Assembly: GCF_900112205.1 (NCBI RefSeq)
Contig: NZ_FOKW01000015.1
Location: 1-64,000 of the forward strand
Origin: Natronobacterium haloterrestre
GTDB lineage: Archaea > Halobacteriota > Halobacteria > Halobacteriales > Natrialbaceae
Direction: 5' to 3'
DNA length: 64,000 nucleotides
The notes under the pieces were generated by a model, which saw nothing but the letters and a program-made list of their open reading frames with translations, was not told where the DNA came from and did no database searches. Positions 25,566 to 34,950 of this stretch are shown here, piece after piece (position 1 is the first letter of the stretch; the number at the start of each line of letters is the position of its first letter). The position numbers and the translations under genes are program-made.

Positions 25566-26681
25566 ATGACTCCACTCGAACTCCGAGCCGACATCCCGGC
25601 GCTCCAGGAAGACGTCTACCTCAACTTCGGCGCTCACGGTCCGAGCCCGGAATACGTCGTCGACGCCGCCGACGAGTTTCTCCGGTCCCACGAGTACGAT
25701 GTGCCGGTCGCGGCCGATCCATACGAGGAGGCGTTTTGCGCGTTCGATCACACCCGAGAGACGATCGCAGCGTTCATCGGCGCCGAACCGGACGAGGTCG
25801 CACTCACGGAGAGTACGACGGCCGGGATCAACGCCATCGCGAACGCGATCGACTGGCAGCCGGGAGACGTGGTCGTCCGAACCGATCTCGAGCATCCGGC
25901 TGGAATCCTCCCGTGGCAGCGTCTCGAACGAGCGGGTGTCGACGTCCGCGTCGTTGAGACGGAGGACGGGCGAATCGACCGCGACCGGTTCGCGGAGGCC
26001 GTCTCCGACGCGCGACTCGGCTGTTTCAGCGCAGTCACGTGGACCCACGGGACACGGCTTCCGGTATCCGAGCTGGTCGACATCGCCCACGACGCCGGCG
26101 CGTTCACGCTCGTCGACGCCGTGCAGGTACCCGGTCAGCTGTCGATGGACGTCTCGGCATGGGGGGCCGACGCAGTCGCCGCCGCCGGCCACAAGTGGCT
26201 CCTGGGACTGTGGGGAGGTGGGTTCCTCTCCGTTACCCGGACGGCCGCCGAGGAACTCGAGCCGCGGACGGTCGGCTACCGGAGCGTCGAAACGCCAACC
26301 GCCGACCCGTTCGAGTTCGCCGCTGGCGCGCGTCGGTTCGAAGTCGGGTCCGCGAATCCGGCGCCACACGTCGCTCTCGGTGAAGCGATTCAGGCGATCA
26401 GCGAAGTCGGCATCGACCGAATCGAAGACCGCGTTCATCGTCTTGCCGGTCGGCTGGTCGATGGCATCCCCGAGGCTCGACTCCTGAGTCCGTCACCGCC
26501 GGAGTCGGGTCTAGTGACGGTCGAGGTCGAGGACCCGGACGCGACTGTCCAGCGCCTGGCAACGGAGGGAATCGTCGTCCGAGCGTTACCGTCACCGAAC
26601 GCGATCCGAGCCTCGGTCCACGCGGTAAACACGGCTGCTGACGTCGATCGACTGCTCGAGGAACTGGAACGAGAGTGGTAA
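25566..26681 (+). CDS. Class V aminotransferase (cysteine-desulfurase-like PLP enzyme)
   Basis: A 371-residue PLP enzyme. LTESTTAGINAIANAI is the cofactor phosphate loop, FTLVDAVQVPGQ holds the Asp that binds the PLP nitrogen, and AGHKWLLGLWGGGF holds the Schiff-base Lys. The fold is shared by cysteine desulfurases, isopenicillin-epimerase-like and kynureninase-like enzymes, so the reaction is not fixed. No Cys-containing desulfurase loop was identified with confidence. ATG 25566 gives the canonical start LELRADIPALQEDVYLNFGAHGPSP. It lies just after the redox cluster, where sulfur donation is an attractive but unproven role. Confidence 0.8.
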   Translation: MTPLELRADIPALQEDVYLNFGAHGPSPEYVVDAADEFLRSHEYDVPVAADPYEEAFCAFDHTRETIAAFIGAEPDEVALTESTTAGINAIANAIDWQPGDVVVRTDLEHPAGILPWQRLERAGVDVRVVETEDGRIDRDRFAEAVSDARLGCFSAVTWTHGTRLPVSELVDIAHDAGAFTLVDAVQVPGQLSMDVSAWGADAVAAAGHKWLLGLWGGGFLSVTRTAAEELEPRTVGYRSVETPTADPFEFAAGARRFEVGSANPAPHVALGEAIQAISEVGIDRIEDRVHRLAGRLVDGIPEARLLSPSPPESGLVTVEVEDPDATVQRLATEGIVVRALPSPNAIRASVHAVNTAADVDRLLEELEREW

Positions 26682-26997
26682 CGCCGACCGGCGGGTTCCG
26701 TGCCCACCGCTCGAACCAGTTTCACAGCCCGAAAAGTACGTGTTGACGGCCCGTAGCGACTATCCAGACGGAAGGGAACGTCGGGGTACCGGCTCGGACT
26801 GTTCGAGCACTCGAGAAAAAAGGAAGCGCTCGAGCACCCTCGAGAGGAGTGGATTACCGGCAGGTAAGCGTCGATACGATTCGAGGTTCGAATCCCCGGT
26901 TCATACTCGATGGGTGACCGTCCCTCGAGGATCTGTGAGGTGAATGCGAGTGGGGTTCGACGCGTTCTACTGGCTCGAATTTCGAGCGTCGGGGAGA
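26682..26997. other. Intergenic region holding a tRNA T-arm-like sequence
   Basis: No gene was seen. At 26882-26898 CGAGG-TTCGAAT-CCCCG has the layout of a tRNA T-arm (5-bp stem with one mismatch, 7-nt loop). No matching acceptor, D-arm or anticodon arm was found upstream, so it is at most a 3-prime tRNA fragment. Confidence 0.35.
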
Positions 26998-28947
26998 CTA
27001 ATCCGCCTTCCCCTGGAGTGCCACCGGATAGCCGGAATCAGTCGGCCGCTCGGCGTCGAAGAACTGTTCGAATACCTTCCGTTGAGCGGCCCGGAGATGC
27101 TGCAGATACGTCGATTGGCAAACCCCCATTCTGTCGGCGAGGTCGTCGCCACTGGAGTCGCGGGGCCACTCGAAAAAACCGCCGAAATGGGCCAGTCGAA
27201 GCGCCTCGAGTTGGCGATCAGTGGTGGAGTCTTCGACCGCCGATCGGAACTGACCGGACGTTTCGGGGGTTCGATCGCGTTCGTGTTGACCCACCAGATC
27301 CGCGCCAGGGTGGCTCTCGGTGACGGCCTCGACGACGGTTCGGACGTCGGCCGTTTCGGGCAGTTCGGCGACGAGGGTAGCCGCGCTCCCGGTCTCCGGG
27401 TCCGTTCCACACTGGTCACCATCCGCAGTAAGCGACTGCACGCAGCCACCGTACTGTGCCAGTGTCGAAACGACGGCGGTCTCGTCGACGGTGAGTCGAA
27501 GCAGCGGTTCGGAATCGGCTCGAAGCCGCTGAGCCGACTCGATGCCGGAAATATCTGCTGCCCGGGCGGCGATATCACTGGTATCCGCGCCGCGAACGGT
27601 GACGAACTCGACGAGGTCACCGTCCGTACCGGTCGTCACCTGTTCGAGTTCGAGTTCGACGTCGGCCTCGAGCGCGCTGGCAAGAGCCGGGAGCGGATCG
27701 TCAGCCGGTGTGAGGTCGAACGTGAGTGCCGTGACCCGGTCGGTGACCAGCGAACGCTGGCTTTCAGCCGCGGTGATGGCATAGGCGATGGTCTCGCCGA
27801 GTTCGTCGAGTACCTCGACGTCGAGGGCATCGGTGGCGTTGTCGTCACCCGTATGCAAGACGAGCGCGCCATAGTGGGCATCCCGATACGTAATCGGGAT
27901 CGCGACGGTCGCGACCGCATCGGCCGCGAGTCGACACTCACACGTGCGGGTACAGTCGGGGCGTCCCTCCTGACAGACCTGTGCGACGTGGGTCGTCTCG
28001 GTTTCCAGGGCGCGGTCGACGACCGTCTCCCGGTCATCGTCGTTGACGGCGGCGACGACGTCTTCGAGAGCGTCGTCGTCGATGCCGACGCTCGTGTTCG
28101 GTCGGACGGTGTCGGTGACGGCGTTTCTGGTGGCGAACCACGCGGATTCGTAGGGGCCTGCGCTCGCGAACTGTTCACACGAGACCGCCTCGACCTCGGC
28201 TTTCGACTCGGTACGGAGCAGTTCCTGCGTGACGTCCCGGATGATCGCGTTCGTCGTGTTCAGCAACTCGAGTCGGTCGTGCTGGTCGCGAATACGGAGT
28301 TCCCGTTCCTTGCGCTCGGTGACGTCAGCCTCGACGGCCACGAACCGCTCGACGGAGCCGTCATCGGCCGTGATCGGTGCGATCGTCGCGTCGACCCAGC
28401 ACAGTTCACCGTTTCGGCGCCGGTTGACGACTTCGCCGTCCCAGACGTCGCCGTCCGTGATAGTCGACCAGAGGTCGTCGTAGAACGCGTCGTCGTGCTT
28501 GCCGGATTGCCACACCGCGGGCGTTCGACCGACCAGTTCCGACGGCGCGTACCCGGTTACCGATTCCGTGGCGGAATTCGCGTACTCGATCCGGCCGTCC
28601 GGATCCGTCAGGAAAATCGCGTGACCAGCCTGTTCGACCGCTTTCCGGAAACTTCGAAGGCGATCGTTCATCGCCTCGAGTTCCGATTTGATTCTGTCCT
28701 CTTCGTCGACGTACTGGGAGAGATAGTAGACCACCGCGACGGCGAGGCCGCTGACGACGAGCCCCGGTAGTTCGGCGAGGCCGGCGCCGCCGGTCGTTTG
28801 TAGCGTCCAGACCTGCCGTGACGTCATGAGCCCGAGCATGACCGTCAGGAACGCAAAGCGTCGATCGCCACTGCGTCGAAGGAGCAGGACGGAGTATCCC
28901 GTGCCGAGGATCCGGAGCGCGATCGACGCGATGAGGACCCCACTCAT
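26998..28947 (-). CDS. Membrane PAS-GAF sensor with HTH_10 output domain
   Basis: A 649-residue regulator. N-terminal membrane segments (about residues 1-85) are followed by a short coiled coil (YVDEEDRIKSELEAMNDRLRSFRKAVEQ), a PAS domain (about 95-215, GHAIFLTDPDGRIEYANSATESVTGY), a GAF domain (about 240-400), a Bat-like region and a C-terminal HTH_10 (LEALRLAHFGGFFEWPRDSSGDDLADRMGVCQSTYLQHLRAAQRKVFEQFF). The GAF part holds a cysteine cluster (Cys325, 332, 336, 338). It is divergent from the molybdopterin oxidoreductase operon and probably activates it, like DmsR does for DMSO reductase genes. ATG 28947 (MSGVLIASIALRI) marks the start of hydrophobic coding; the upstream ORF extension is unlikely. 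Confidence 0.85.
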   Translation of the reverse strand: MSGVLIASIALRILGTGYSVLLLRRSGDRRFAFLTVMLGLMTSRQVWTLQTTGGAGLAELPGLVVSGLAVAVVYYLSQYVDEEDRIKSELEAMNDRLRSFRKAVEQAGHAIFLTDPDGRIEYANSATESVTGYAPSELVGRTPAVWQSGKHDDAFYDDLWSTITDGDVWDGEVVNRRRNGELCWVDATIAPITADDGSVERFVAVEADVTERKERELRIRDQHDRLELLNTTNAIIRDVTQELLRTESKAEVEAVSCEQFASAGPYESAWFATRNAVTDTVRPNTSVGIDDDALEDVVAAVNDDDRETVVDRALETETTHVAQVCQEGRPDCTRTCECRLAADAVATVAIPITYRDAHYGALVLHTGDDNATDALDVEVLDELGETIAYAITAAESQRSLVTDRVTALTFDLTPADDPLPALASALEADVELELEQVTTGTDGDLVEFVTVRGADTSDIAARAADISGIESAQRLRADSEPLLRLTVDETAVVSTLAQYGGCVQSLTADGDQCGTDPETGSAATLVAELPETADVRTVVEAVTESHPGADLVGQHERDRTPETSGQFRSAVEDSTTDRQLEALRLAHFGGFFEWPRDSSGDDLADRMGVCQSTYLQHLRAAQRKVFEQFFDAERPTDSGYPVALQGKAD

Positions 28948-29149
28948 CGCGACCACCTCGAGCGGCGGCGGGGCGGTTGGCGAGCGACAGGTGGGTGCAT
29001 AGATAGAGATGGCAGTCGCCAGGGGATATGTACTGATGTCGTTCCCATCGATCAGTAATATCGGTTCTGGAGGGTCGAGACGACCGTATTCCCGATACGA
29101 AGGCTCACGAAGAATGAACCGAGAGACGGCCGGTACTCCCCTACCCAAC

Positions 29150-29159
29150 AGTATCGGTA
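29150..29159 (+). repeat. Direct repeat AGTATCGGTA, copy 1, in the sensor/oxidoreductase intergenic region
   Basis: AGTATCGGTA occurs here and at 29202-29211, 52 bp apart (about five helical turns), within the 357-bp divergent promoter region 28948-29304. A weaker relative (AGTAATATCGGTT) is near 29053. It is a candidate binding site for the HTH_10 sensor; inference. Confidence 0.5.
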
Positions 29160-29201
29160 CCCGGTACAAACCGGGTATCGCCCCCCGAAATCGACCCCAA
29201 G

Positions 29202-29211
29202 AGTATCGGTA
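29202..29211 (+). repeat. Direct repeat AGTATCGGTA, copy 2
   Basis: Second exact copy, 94 bp upstream of the iron-sulfur subunit start at 29305 and therefore well placed as an upstream activating site. Between the copies lies a short TACCCG/CGGGTA inverted pair. Confidence 0.5.
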
Positions 29212-29304
29212 GAACGCTCAGTCCCCTGGGGGTCCTTTGTCTATTCGTATGAGGACCAATCGACGAGCGAACGGGAGGGAACGGCGTCTAGCCGGTGGTC
29301 GGCA

Positions 29305-30387
29305 ATGAGCGAAAGCGAAGCTGCCGACGAGCCGATGCCGACCATTCCCGGATCGTCCGGGGACGACTCCGAAGACTCCGAAGACTTCGACGACTCCTAC
29401 GACGAAATGGTCGACGTCGAGGCCACCGATCCACGGGTCGAACTCGAGAAGACGACCTACCGGACCGACCTCGGCATCGAGATGGCCGAGGACGCCCGGC
29501 GGGTGAGCCGCGGCGAACTTTCGAGCGCGGCCTACTGGGAAAAGTACGACGACGACGCAGCCACGGAGTTCGGCGACGACTACCGCGAGACACCGAATCC
29601 GGCAGTCGATCGGGACGACGGGACGATCGACGAGGAGACGGCCGAAACGCTCGGCTGTTCGGTTGGCTCGATGGCCAGCGTCGCGGCGGCGCTCGAGGCG
29701 TCGGAGAACGCGGCAGACGCGGAGAGCAAGAGCGACGGCGATGGCGACGGCGACGATCCGCGCTGGGGCATGGTCATCGACCTGCAGAAATGCGTCGGCT
29801 GTGAGTCGTGTACGGTCGCCTGCAAGGCCGAAAACCGAACGCCGCCCGGGGTCTCCTACAACGTCGTCCTCGAGCGTGAGGAAGGCGAGTATCCGAACGT
29901 CAGCCGAACGAACGTCCCGCGTCCGTGCATGCAGTGCGAGAAGCCGCCCTGTGTGCAGGTCTGTCCGGTTAGCGCGACGTACAAGATGGACAACGGGGTC
30001 GTGAACATCGATTACGACCGGTGTATCGGCTGTCGGTACTGCATGGTCGCGTGTCCCTACGACGCGCGCTACTTCGACTTCGGAGAGAACTACGACGGTG
30101 AGTTCGACGAAGGCGGCGAAGTAACCAGCCCCGAATACGGGACGGACCGCGGCCCGCGCGAAGACGGCGAGTCGCCGGTCGGCAACGTCCGGAAGTGTAA
30201 CTTCTGTCACCACCGCCTCGAACGGGGCGAGGAGCCTGCGTGCGTCGAGACCTGCGTCGGTGATGCGCGGTATATGGGCGACCTCGAGGATACCGACAGC
30301 GACGTAAACGAACTGGCGTCGTCCTCCCGGGCGTTCCAGCTCAAGGAGAAGGAAGGGACCGATCCGAACGTCTACTACCTCAAGTGA
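29305..30387 (+). CDS. Iron-sulfur electron-transfer subunit of a molybdopterin oxidoreductase (DmsB/PsrB-type)
   Basis: A 360-residue protein. The first 150 residues are a low-complexity acidic extension of unknown role. The rest is a four-cluster ferredoxin subunit: [37 protein letters not shown] and CNFCHHRL...CVETC, each a [4Fe-4S] site pattern. It passes electrons between the membrane anchor and the catalytic Mo subunit. There is no Tat signal, as usual for a subunit that travels with its partner. It is first in the order B-C-A-D. Confidence 0.88.
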   Translation: MSESEAADEPMPTIPGSSGDDSEDSEDFDDSYDEMVDVEATDPRVELEKTTYRTDLGIEMAEDARRVSRGELSSAAYWEKYDDDAATEFGDDYRETPNPAVDRDDGTIDEETAETLGCSVGSMASVAAALEASENAADAESKSDGDGDGDDPRWGMVIDLQKCVGCESCTVACKAENRTPPGVSYNVVLEREEGEYPNVSRTNVPRPCMQCEKPPCVQVCPVSATYKMDNGVVNIDYDRCIGCRYCMVACPYDARYFDFGENYDGEFDEGGEVTSPEYGTDRGPREDGESPVGNVRKCNFCHHRLERGEEPACVETCVGDARYMGDLEDTDSDVNELASSSRAFQLKEKEGTDPNVYYLK

Positions 30388-30392
30388 TCACC

Positions 30393-31652
30393 ATGTCGAC
30401 GAACACACACGAGACGACGGCGGCGATCGGTGGCCGGCGGCTTCGGTTCGCCTGGTACGTGCTGCTGGTCGCGTTGCTCGCGATCGGTGGATACGGCGGC
30501 TACCTTCGGCTCGCGGAGGGGCTCCGGGCGACGAACCTCTCGAGCACCGTCCCGTGGGGCGCGTGGGTCGCGTTCTACATCTACTTCGTCGGCCTGTCGG
30601 CCGGCGCGTTCCTCGTGAGCACGCTCTCGAACGTCTTCGAGGTCGACGGGATGCACGAGATCGAACGCGAGGCGCTGTTCGTCGCGATCGTCTCGATGAT
30701 CGTCGCGCTCACGTTCGTCCTGGTCGACCTCGGCCGGATGGATCGGCTCTGGCACCCCTTCGCGTGGCGACAGCCACTGTCGGTCCTCTCCTGGGAGGTC
30801 CACGCGTACGCACTCTACATCATCGTCCTCTCCGGCGAGCTGTACTTCTCGATGCGACGCGACCTCGTCGCGAGGAGCGAAGCCGACGACGGCCTTCGGG
30901 GACGGATCGCCGGTCTACTCACGCTCGGCCGAACGGAGACGAGCGAAGAGAGCCTCGAGACCGATCGGACGTGGCTGAAACGCCTTGGAATGGTCGGGAT
31001 TCCGCTCGCGATCGTCTTCGTCCACGGCGGCACCGGAAACCTGTTCGCGGTCGCCGCCGCGCGGAGCTACTGGTTCAGCGCTCTGTTCCCGGTGATCTTC
31101 ATCACGTCCGCGGTCGTCAGCGGGATGGCACTGATCGCCCTGCTGTACGTGCTGCGGGCGCGCCTGGGGAGCCGAGCGCTCGATACGGATCTGTTAGAGC
31201 GCATGGCGGCACTGTTCGTCGGATTCGTCGTCCTCGACGCGTCGCTGAAGGTTCTCGAGGCGTTCGTCGGGATCTACAGTCTCCATCCCGGCCACGTGGA
31301 GTCGTGGCTGACGATCATGACCGGCGAGATGTGGTGGTCGTTCTGGGTGGTAATGGTGGGACTCGGCTGGATCGCCCCGCTGGTGCTGTTACACCGGCGC
31401 GACTGGCGTCGCCGACCGGCGTTGGTCGCCGCCGCGGGCGCGAGTGTCGTCCTCGGCGTGATCGGTACTCGCTTCAACATCGTCGTGCCGGCCCAGATCG
31501 AGCCCGCGCTCTACGGCCTGCCGACGGGCTACTACGTGCCGTCGACGCCGGAATGGCTGCTCTCGCTGGGCATCGTCGCGCTCGGCGTGCTCATCTATAC
31601 GATCGGCACGGAACTGCTTCCGCTCGTTCCACGAGGTGAGATCCATGACTGA
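30393..31652 (+). CDS. NrfD/PsrC-type membrane anchor and quinol oxidase subunit
   Basis: A 419-residue protein with about 9-10 membrane segments. The opening VPWGAWVAFYIYFVGLSAGAFLVSTL and the late WIAPLVLLHRRDW region are typical of NrfD-family subunits, which take electrons from menaquinol. It follows the FeS gene by 5 bp, and its end overlaps the catalytic gene start by 8 bp. ATG 30393 is preferred to a GTG three codons upstream. Confidence 0.88.
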   Translation: MSTNTHETTAAIGGRRLRFAWYVLLVALLAIGGYGGYLRLAEGLRATNLSSTVPWGAWVAFYIYFVGLSAGAFLVSTLSNVFEVDGMHEIEREALFVAIVSMIVALTFVLVDLGRMDRLWHPFAWRQPLSVLSWEVHAYALYIIVLSGELYFSMRRDLVARSEADDGLRGRIAGLLTLGRTETSEESLETDRTWLKRLGMVGIPLAIVFVHGGTGNLFAVAAARSYWFSALFPVIFITSAVVSGMALIALLYVLRARLGSRALDTDLLERMAALFVGFVVLDASLKVLEAFVGIYSLHPGHVESWLTIMTGEMWWSFWVVMVGLGWIAPLVLLHRRDWRRRPALVAAAGASVVLGVIGTRFNIVVPAQIEPALYGLPTGYYVPSTPEWLLSLGIVALGVLIYTIGTELLPLVPRGEIHD

Positions 31653-34600
31653 TTCGAACGCAACCCACACGGACTCCAAGACAGGGACCGAACGGACGGA
31701 CGAACCGACCGCCGACGGGATCGACCGTCGCGACTTCGTGAAGGCGGTCGGCGGCATCGGCGCGCTCTCGCTGTCCGGCGGTATCGCGGGCAGCGTCCTC
31801 GAGGTCGACGGCTGGTTCACCGACGACGGCCACGGTGTCGGGACCGAGTACGGCGACTACGAGGCCTCGGACGTCATCTACACGACCTGCGGACAGTGTA
31901 ACACGTTCTGCCCGATCAAGGTGCGCCTGGCCGACGAGAGCGGCACTGGCGAGTACAGTTCGCTCGTACGCAAGCTCGCGGGGAACCCCTACTCGTTCCT
32001 CAACACACAGCCACACGCTCAGGTGCCCTACGAAAGCGATCCCGAAGACGTCGCGACCGGCGACCTCGAGGGGACTGGCGAGGTCGATACGAGCAAGTGG
32101 TCGCTGTCGGGCGGACGCATCTGTCTGAAGGGCCAGGCCGGGATCCAGACGGCCTTCGACACGTACCGGTTGCGGAAGCCGATGAAACGCGTGGGGCCGC
32201 GGGGCAGCGACGAGTGGAAGACCATCTCCTGGGAACAGGCGATCGAGGAGATCGTCTCCGGCGACGACGAACTCGGCCACGACGGCCTCCGTGAACTGTG
32301 GGGGTACGCCCCCGAAGACGAGGTAATGGACGACTGGGAGGCCGTCCAGACGGGTGAGATGAGCAAACAGGAGTTCGACGACCGCTACGAGGACGTCCTG
32401 ATCGATACTGATCACCCTGACCTGGGACCGAAGGCCAACCAGATCGTCGACGTCGGAGGCTTCCGGCGGAACTTCATCCGGAACCGGCTCTGGCACCAGG
32501 GGCTTGGATCGGTCAACAGCATCCACCACGCCGGCGTCTGCGGTCTCTCCGGCGTTATGGGGTTCAACCGCTCCCACGCCGGCACGAAGAAACGCCAGTA
32601 CCCCGACATCGAGAACTGCGAGTACCTGCTGGTCTGGGGGACCAACCCGATGGTCGCCAACAAGGGTCCCACCTGGCTCGCCCCGAAACTCACGAACGCG
32701 ATCGAGGACGGGATGCGGATGGACGTCGTCGATCCCCGCCTCTCGAAGACCGCCGAGAAGGCCGACGAGTGGATCCCGGTCAAACCCGGCGCGGATGCTG
32801 CGCTCGCGCTCGGAATGGCGCGCTGGATCATCGAGCACGAACGGTACGACGAGACGTACCTCCGCAATCCCGACGAGGACGCTGCCGAAGCCGACAACGA
32901 GCCCACCTGGAGCGACGCGACTCACCTCGTGCTCGTCGACGAAGACGAGCAACCGAAGGCCCGCGTCGGGGACCTCGACGTCCCTGGCGCCGACGACGAC
33001 TCGTTCGTCGTTCTCGACGCCGCGACCGGCGAACCTGCTCCCGCGAGCGAGGTCGACGAGGGCGTACTGGACGTCGATATCACGGTCGACGGACGGGCCG
33101 TCAAGAGCGTCTGGACGCTGTACCGCGAGCGCGTCTTCGAACACGACCTCGAGGAGTACGCCGAGATGGCCGGCGTCGACGTCGATCGGATCGACGAGCT
33201 CGCCGACGAGTTCACCAGTCACGGCAAGCGCGCGGCGATCATGGCCTACCGCGGCCCGGCCAAGCATACGAACGGGTTCTACGCGACGCGTGCGATCTCG
33301 ACGCTGCAGCACCTCATCGGCAACTTCGACTGGAAGGGCGGACAGATCACGCCCTACGCGGGTTACGAGACGATGAGCGGCCGGTACGAACTCGGGGAGG
33401 TCCCCGACGGCCACGAACCGTGGGGGATCCCGCTGCTCCGGGGCGGCGTCAACTACGAGGAGACGTCGCTGTTCGAGCGCGACGACGGCTATCCCGCGAA
33501 ACGGCCCTGGTTCCCCGTCGCACCGCCGATGGCGACCCAGGAACTCTACGCCAGCGCCGACGACGAGTACCCCTACGGGGTCGAGGCGCTGTTCATCCGG
33601 CCGTACTCGAACAACCACGTCATGTCCGCCGCCGGCGGGGACACGATCCCCGACGTGTTGCAAGACGAGGACGCAATCGGGCTGATCGTCGCCTCGGACA
33701 CGGTGCTGGGTGAGACGAGCCGATACGCCGACTACGTCCTCCCCGAGCCGACCTACCTCGAGCGCTGGGAGAACTTCGGCACGTATCCGAACAAGCGCCT
33801 GGCCGACGAGAAGATCAGCCAGCCGACGATCACGGTCGTCCCCGACGCACGGCCGTTCGAGGAGGTCCTGATCGATATCTGGAAAGAGCTGGACCTGCCC
33901 GGCGTCGGCGAGGGCGCTATCTCCGACGCTGACGGCGACCTGTGGCCGCTCGACACCGCCGAAGACTTCTACGTCAAACTCGCGACCAACATCGCCTACG
34001 ACCGCGACCCCGTCCCCGACGCCGACGACGAGGAACTCGAGTTGTTCGAGCACGCCCACGAGAAAGGGTTGGGTGAACACTTCGACCTCGAGGAGTGGCG
34101 CAGCGCAGTAACCGACGAAGAGTGGCCCAAGGCGGTCACCGTACTGAACCGCGGCGGTCGGTTCGAGCAACCGATCGACGACTACGCCGAAACGTTCGCC
34201 CAGCGTGGCCACGACTACGATTACGCCGGCCGGCACCCGGATACGAACGCCTACGAGGGCGATCACATGCGGTACAAACTCGCGAGCCGGGTGAACTTCT
34301 ACGACGAGATTTCGCCGACCGGGAAACACGCCTACGACGGCGAGCGGTTCGATCCCCTCCCTCGAGTAGCGGACGTCGTCCACTACAACCGCGATGTCCA
34401 GGTTCCCGTGAAAACCGACGAAGAACTCGACCACGACAGGCCGCTGCAACTGACCAACTGGAAGCCCCGGACCCAGGGCATGCACCGAACGACCGGTTCG
34501 GCGTGGCTACGCGAAACTCAGCCCGAGAACCCGGTGTGGATCAACCCCGAAGACGCACGCGAGCGCGGCCTCGAAAACGGCGACCGGGTACGGATCGATG

Positions 34601-34950
34601 CCGGCCGGCGAACCGTCGAGGCGACCGTCCGTGTCACCGGCGGCATCCGCCCCGGCGTCGTCGGAACCGCCTGGGGATTCGGACGGCAGGGCGGCGACAC
34701 GACGGACACGACGGTCGACGGCGAACATCGAGCGGGGGCTACCGACGGCTACGGGCATGCCGACCACTCGTTCGATACGCCGGGCGAGGATACGGCCGGA
34801 TACGCGAAGGGACGGGACGCCGGGTTCGCCGTCAACCACGTTCAACCCCTCGACGACGAACTCGGCGACGTCGGCCTGAGCGATCCGGTCGGCGGAAGCA
34901 ACGCCCAGTTCGCAGCCTACGTGGAGATCGAACCCGTGAGCGAACGATGA
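31645..34950 (+). CDS. Tat-exported molybdopterin oxidoreductase catalytic subunit (Psr/Phs/Ttr/Arr-like)
   Basis: A 1101-residue bis-MGD enzyme. Near residue 30, DGIDRRDFVKAVGGIGALSLSGG is a twin-arginine signal. A [4Fe-4S] site is formed by Cys82, Cys85, Cys89 and Cys160 (TTCGQCNTFC, then RICLKG). In INSIHHAGVCGLSGVMGFN, Cys299 sits where the Mo ligand is expected. A Cys ligand is typical of polysulfide, thiosulfate, tetrathionate, arsenate and selenate-type reductases, whereas DMSO/TMAO reductases use Ser. The size also fits the Ttr/Arr-like group. Exported catalytic site plus quinol-linked anchor suggests anaerobic respiration. The electron acceptor is not fixed by sequence. Confidence 0.88.
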   Translation: MTDSNATHTDSKTGTERTDEPTADGIDRRDFVKAVGGIGALSLSGGIAGSVLEVDGWFTDDGHGVGTEYGDYEASDVIYTTCGQCNTFCPIKVRLADESGTGEYSSLVRKLAGNPYSFLNTQPHAQVPYESDPEDVATGDLEGTGEVDTSKWSLSGGRICLKGQAGIQTAFDTYRLRKPMKRVGPRGSDEWKTISWEQAIEEIVSGDDELGHDGLRELWGYAPEDEVMDDWEAVQTGEMSKQEFDDRYEDVLIDTDHPDLGPKANQIVDVGGFRRNFIRNRLWHQGLGSVNSIHHAGVCGLSGVMGFNRSHAGTKKRQYPDIENCEYLLVWGTNPMVANKGPTWLAPKLTNAIEDGMRMDVVDPRLSKTAEKADEWIPVKPGADAALALGMARWIIEHERYDETYLRNPDEDAAEADNEPTWSDATHLVLVDEDEQPKARVGDLDVPGADDDSFVVLDAATGEPAPASEVDEGVLDVDITVDGRAVKSVWTLYRERVFEHDLEEYAEMAGVDVDRIDELADEFTSHGKRAAIMAYRGPAKHTNGFYATRAISTLQHLIGNFDWKGGQITPYAGYETMSGRYELGEVPDGHEPWGIPLLRGGVNYEETSLFERDDGYPAKRPWFPVAPPMATQELYASADDEYPYGVEALFIRPYSNNHVMSAAGGDTIPDVLQDEDAIGLIVASDTVLGETSRYADYVLPEPTYLERWENFGTYPNKRLADEKISQPTITVVPDARPFEEVLIDIWKELDLPGVGEGAISDADGDLWPLDTAEDFYVKLATNIAYDRDPVPDADDEELELFEHAHEKGLGEHFDLEEWRSAVTDEEWPKAVTVLNRGGRFEQPIDDYAETFAQRGHDYDYAGRHPDTNAYEGDHMRYKLASRVNFYDEISPTGKHAYDGERFDPLPRVADVVHYNRDVQVPVKTDEELDHDRPLQLTNWKPRTQGMHRTTGSAWLRETQPENPVWINPEDARERGLENGDRVRIDAGRRTVEATVRVTGGIRPGVVGTAWGFGRQGGDTTDTTVDGEHRAGATDGYGHADHSFDTPGEDTAGYAKGRDAGFAVNHVQPLDDELGDVGLSDPVGGSNAQFAAYVEIEPVSER

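Noticed and set aside
26882-26898. A complete tRNA gene
   Set aside because: Only a T-arm-like hairpin (with one mismatch) is present; acceptor, D and anticodon arms could not be found.
26944-28770. 608-codon plus-strand ORF
   Set aside because: Antisense of the PAS-GAF-HTH_10 sensor, whose domains are clear on the minus strand.
31591-34485. 964-codon minus-strand ORF
   Set aside because: Antisense of the molybdopterin catalytic subunit; no recognisable domains.
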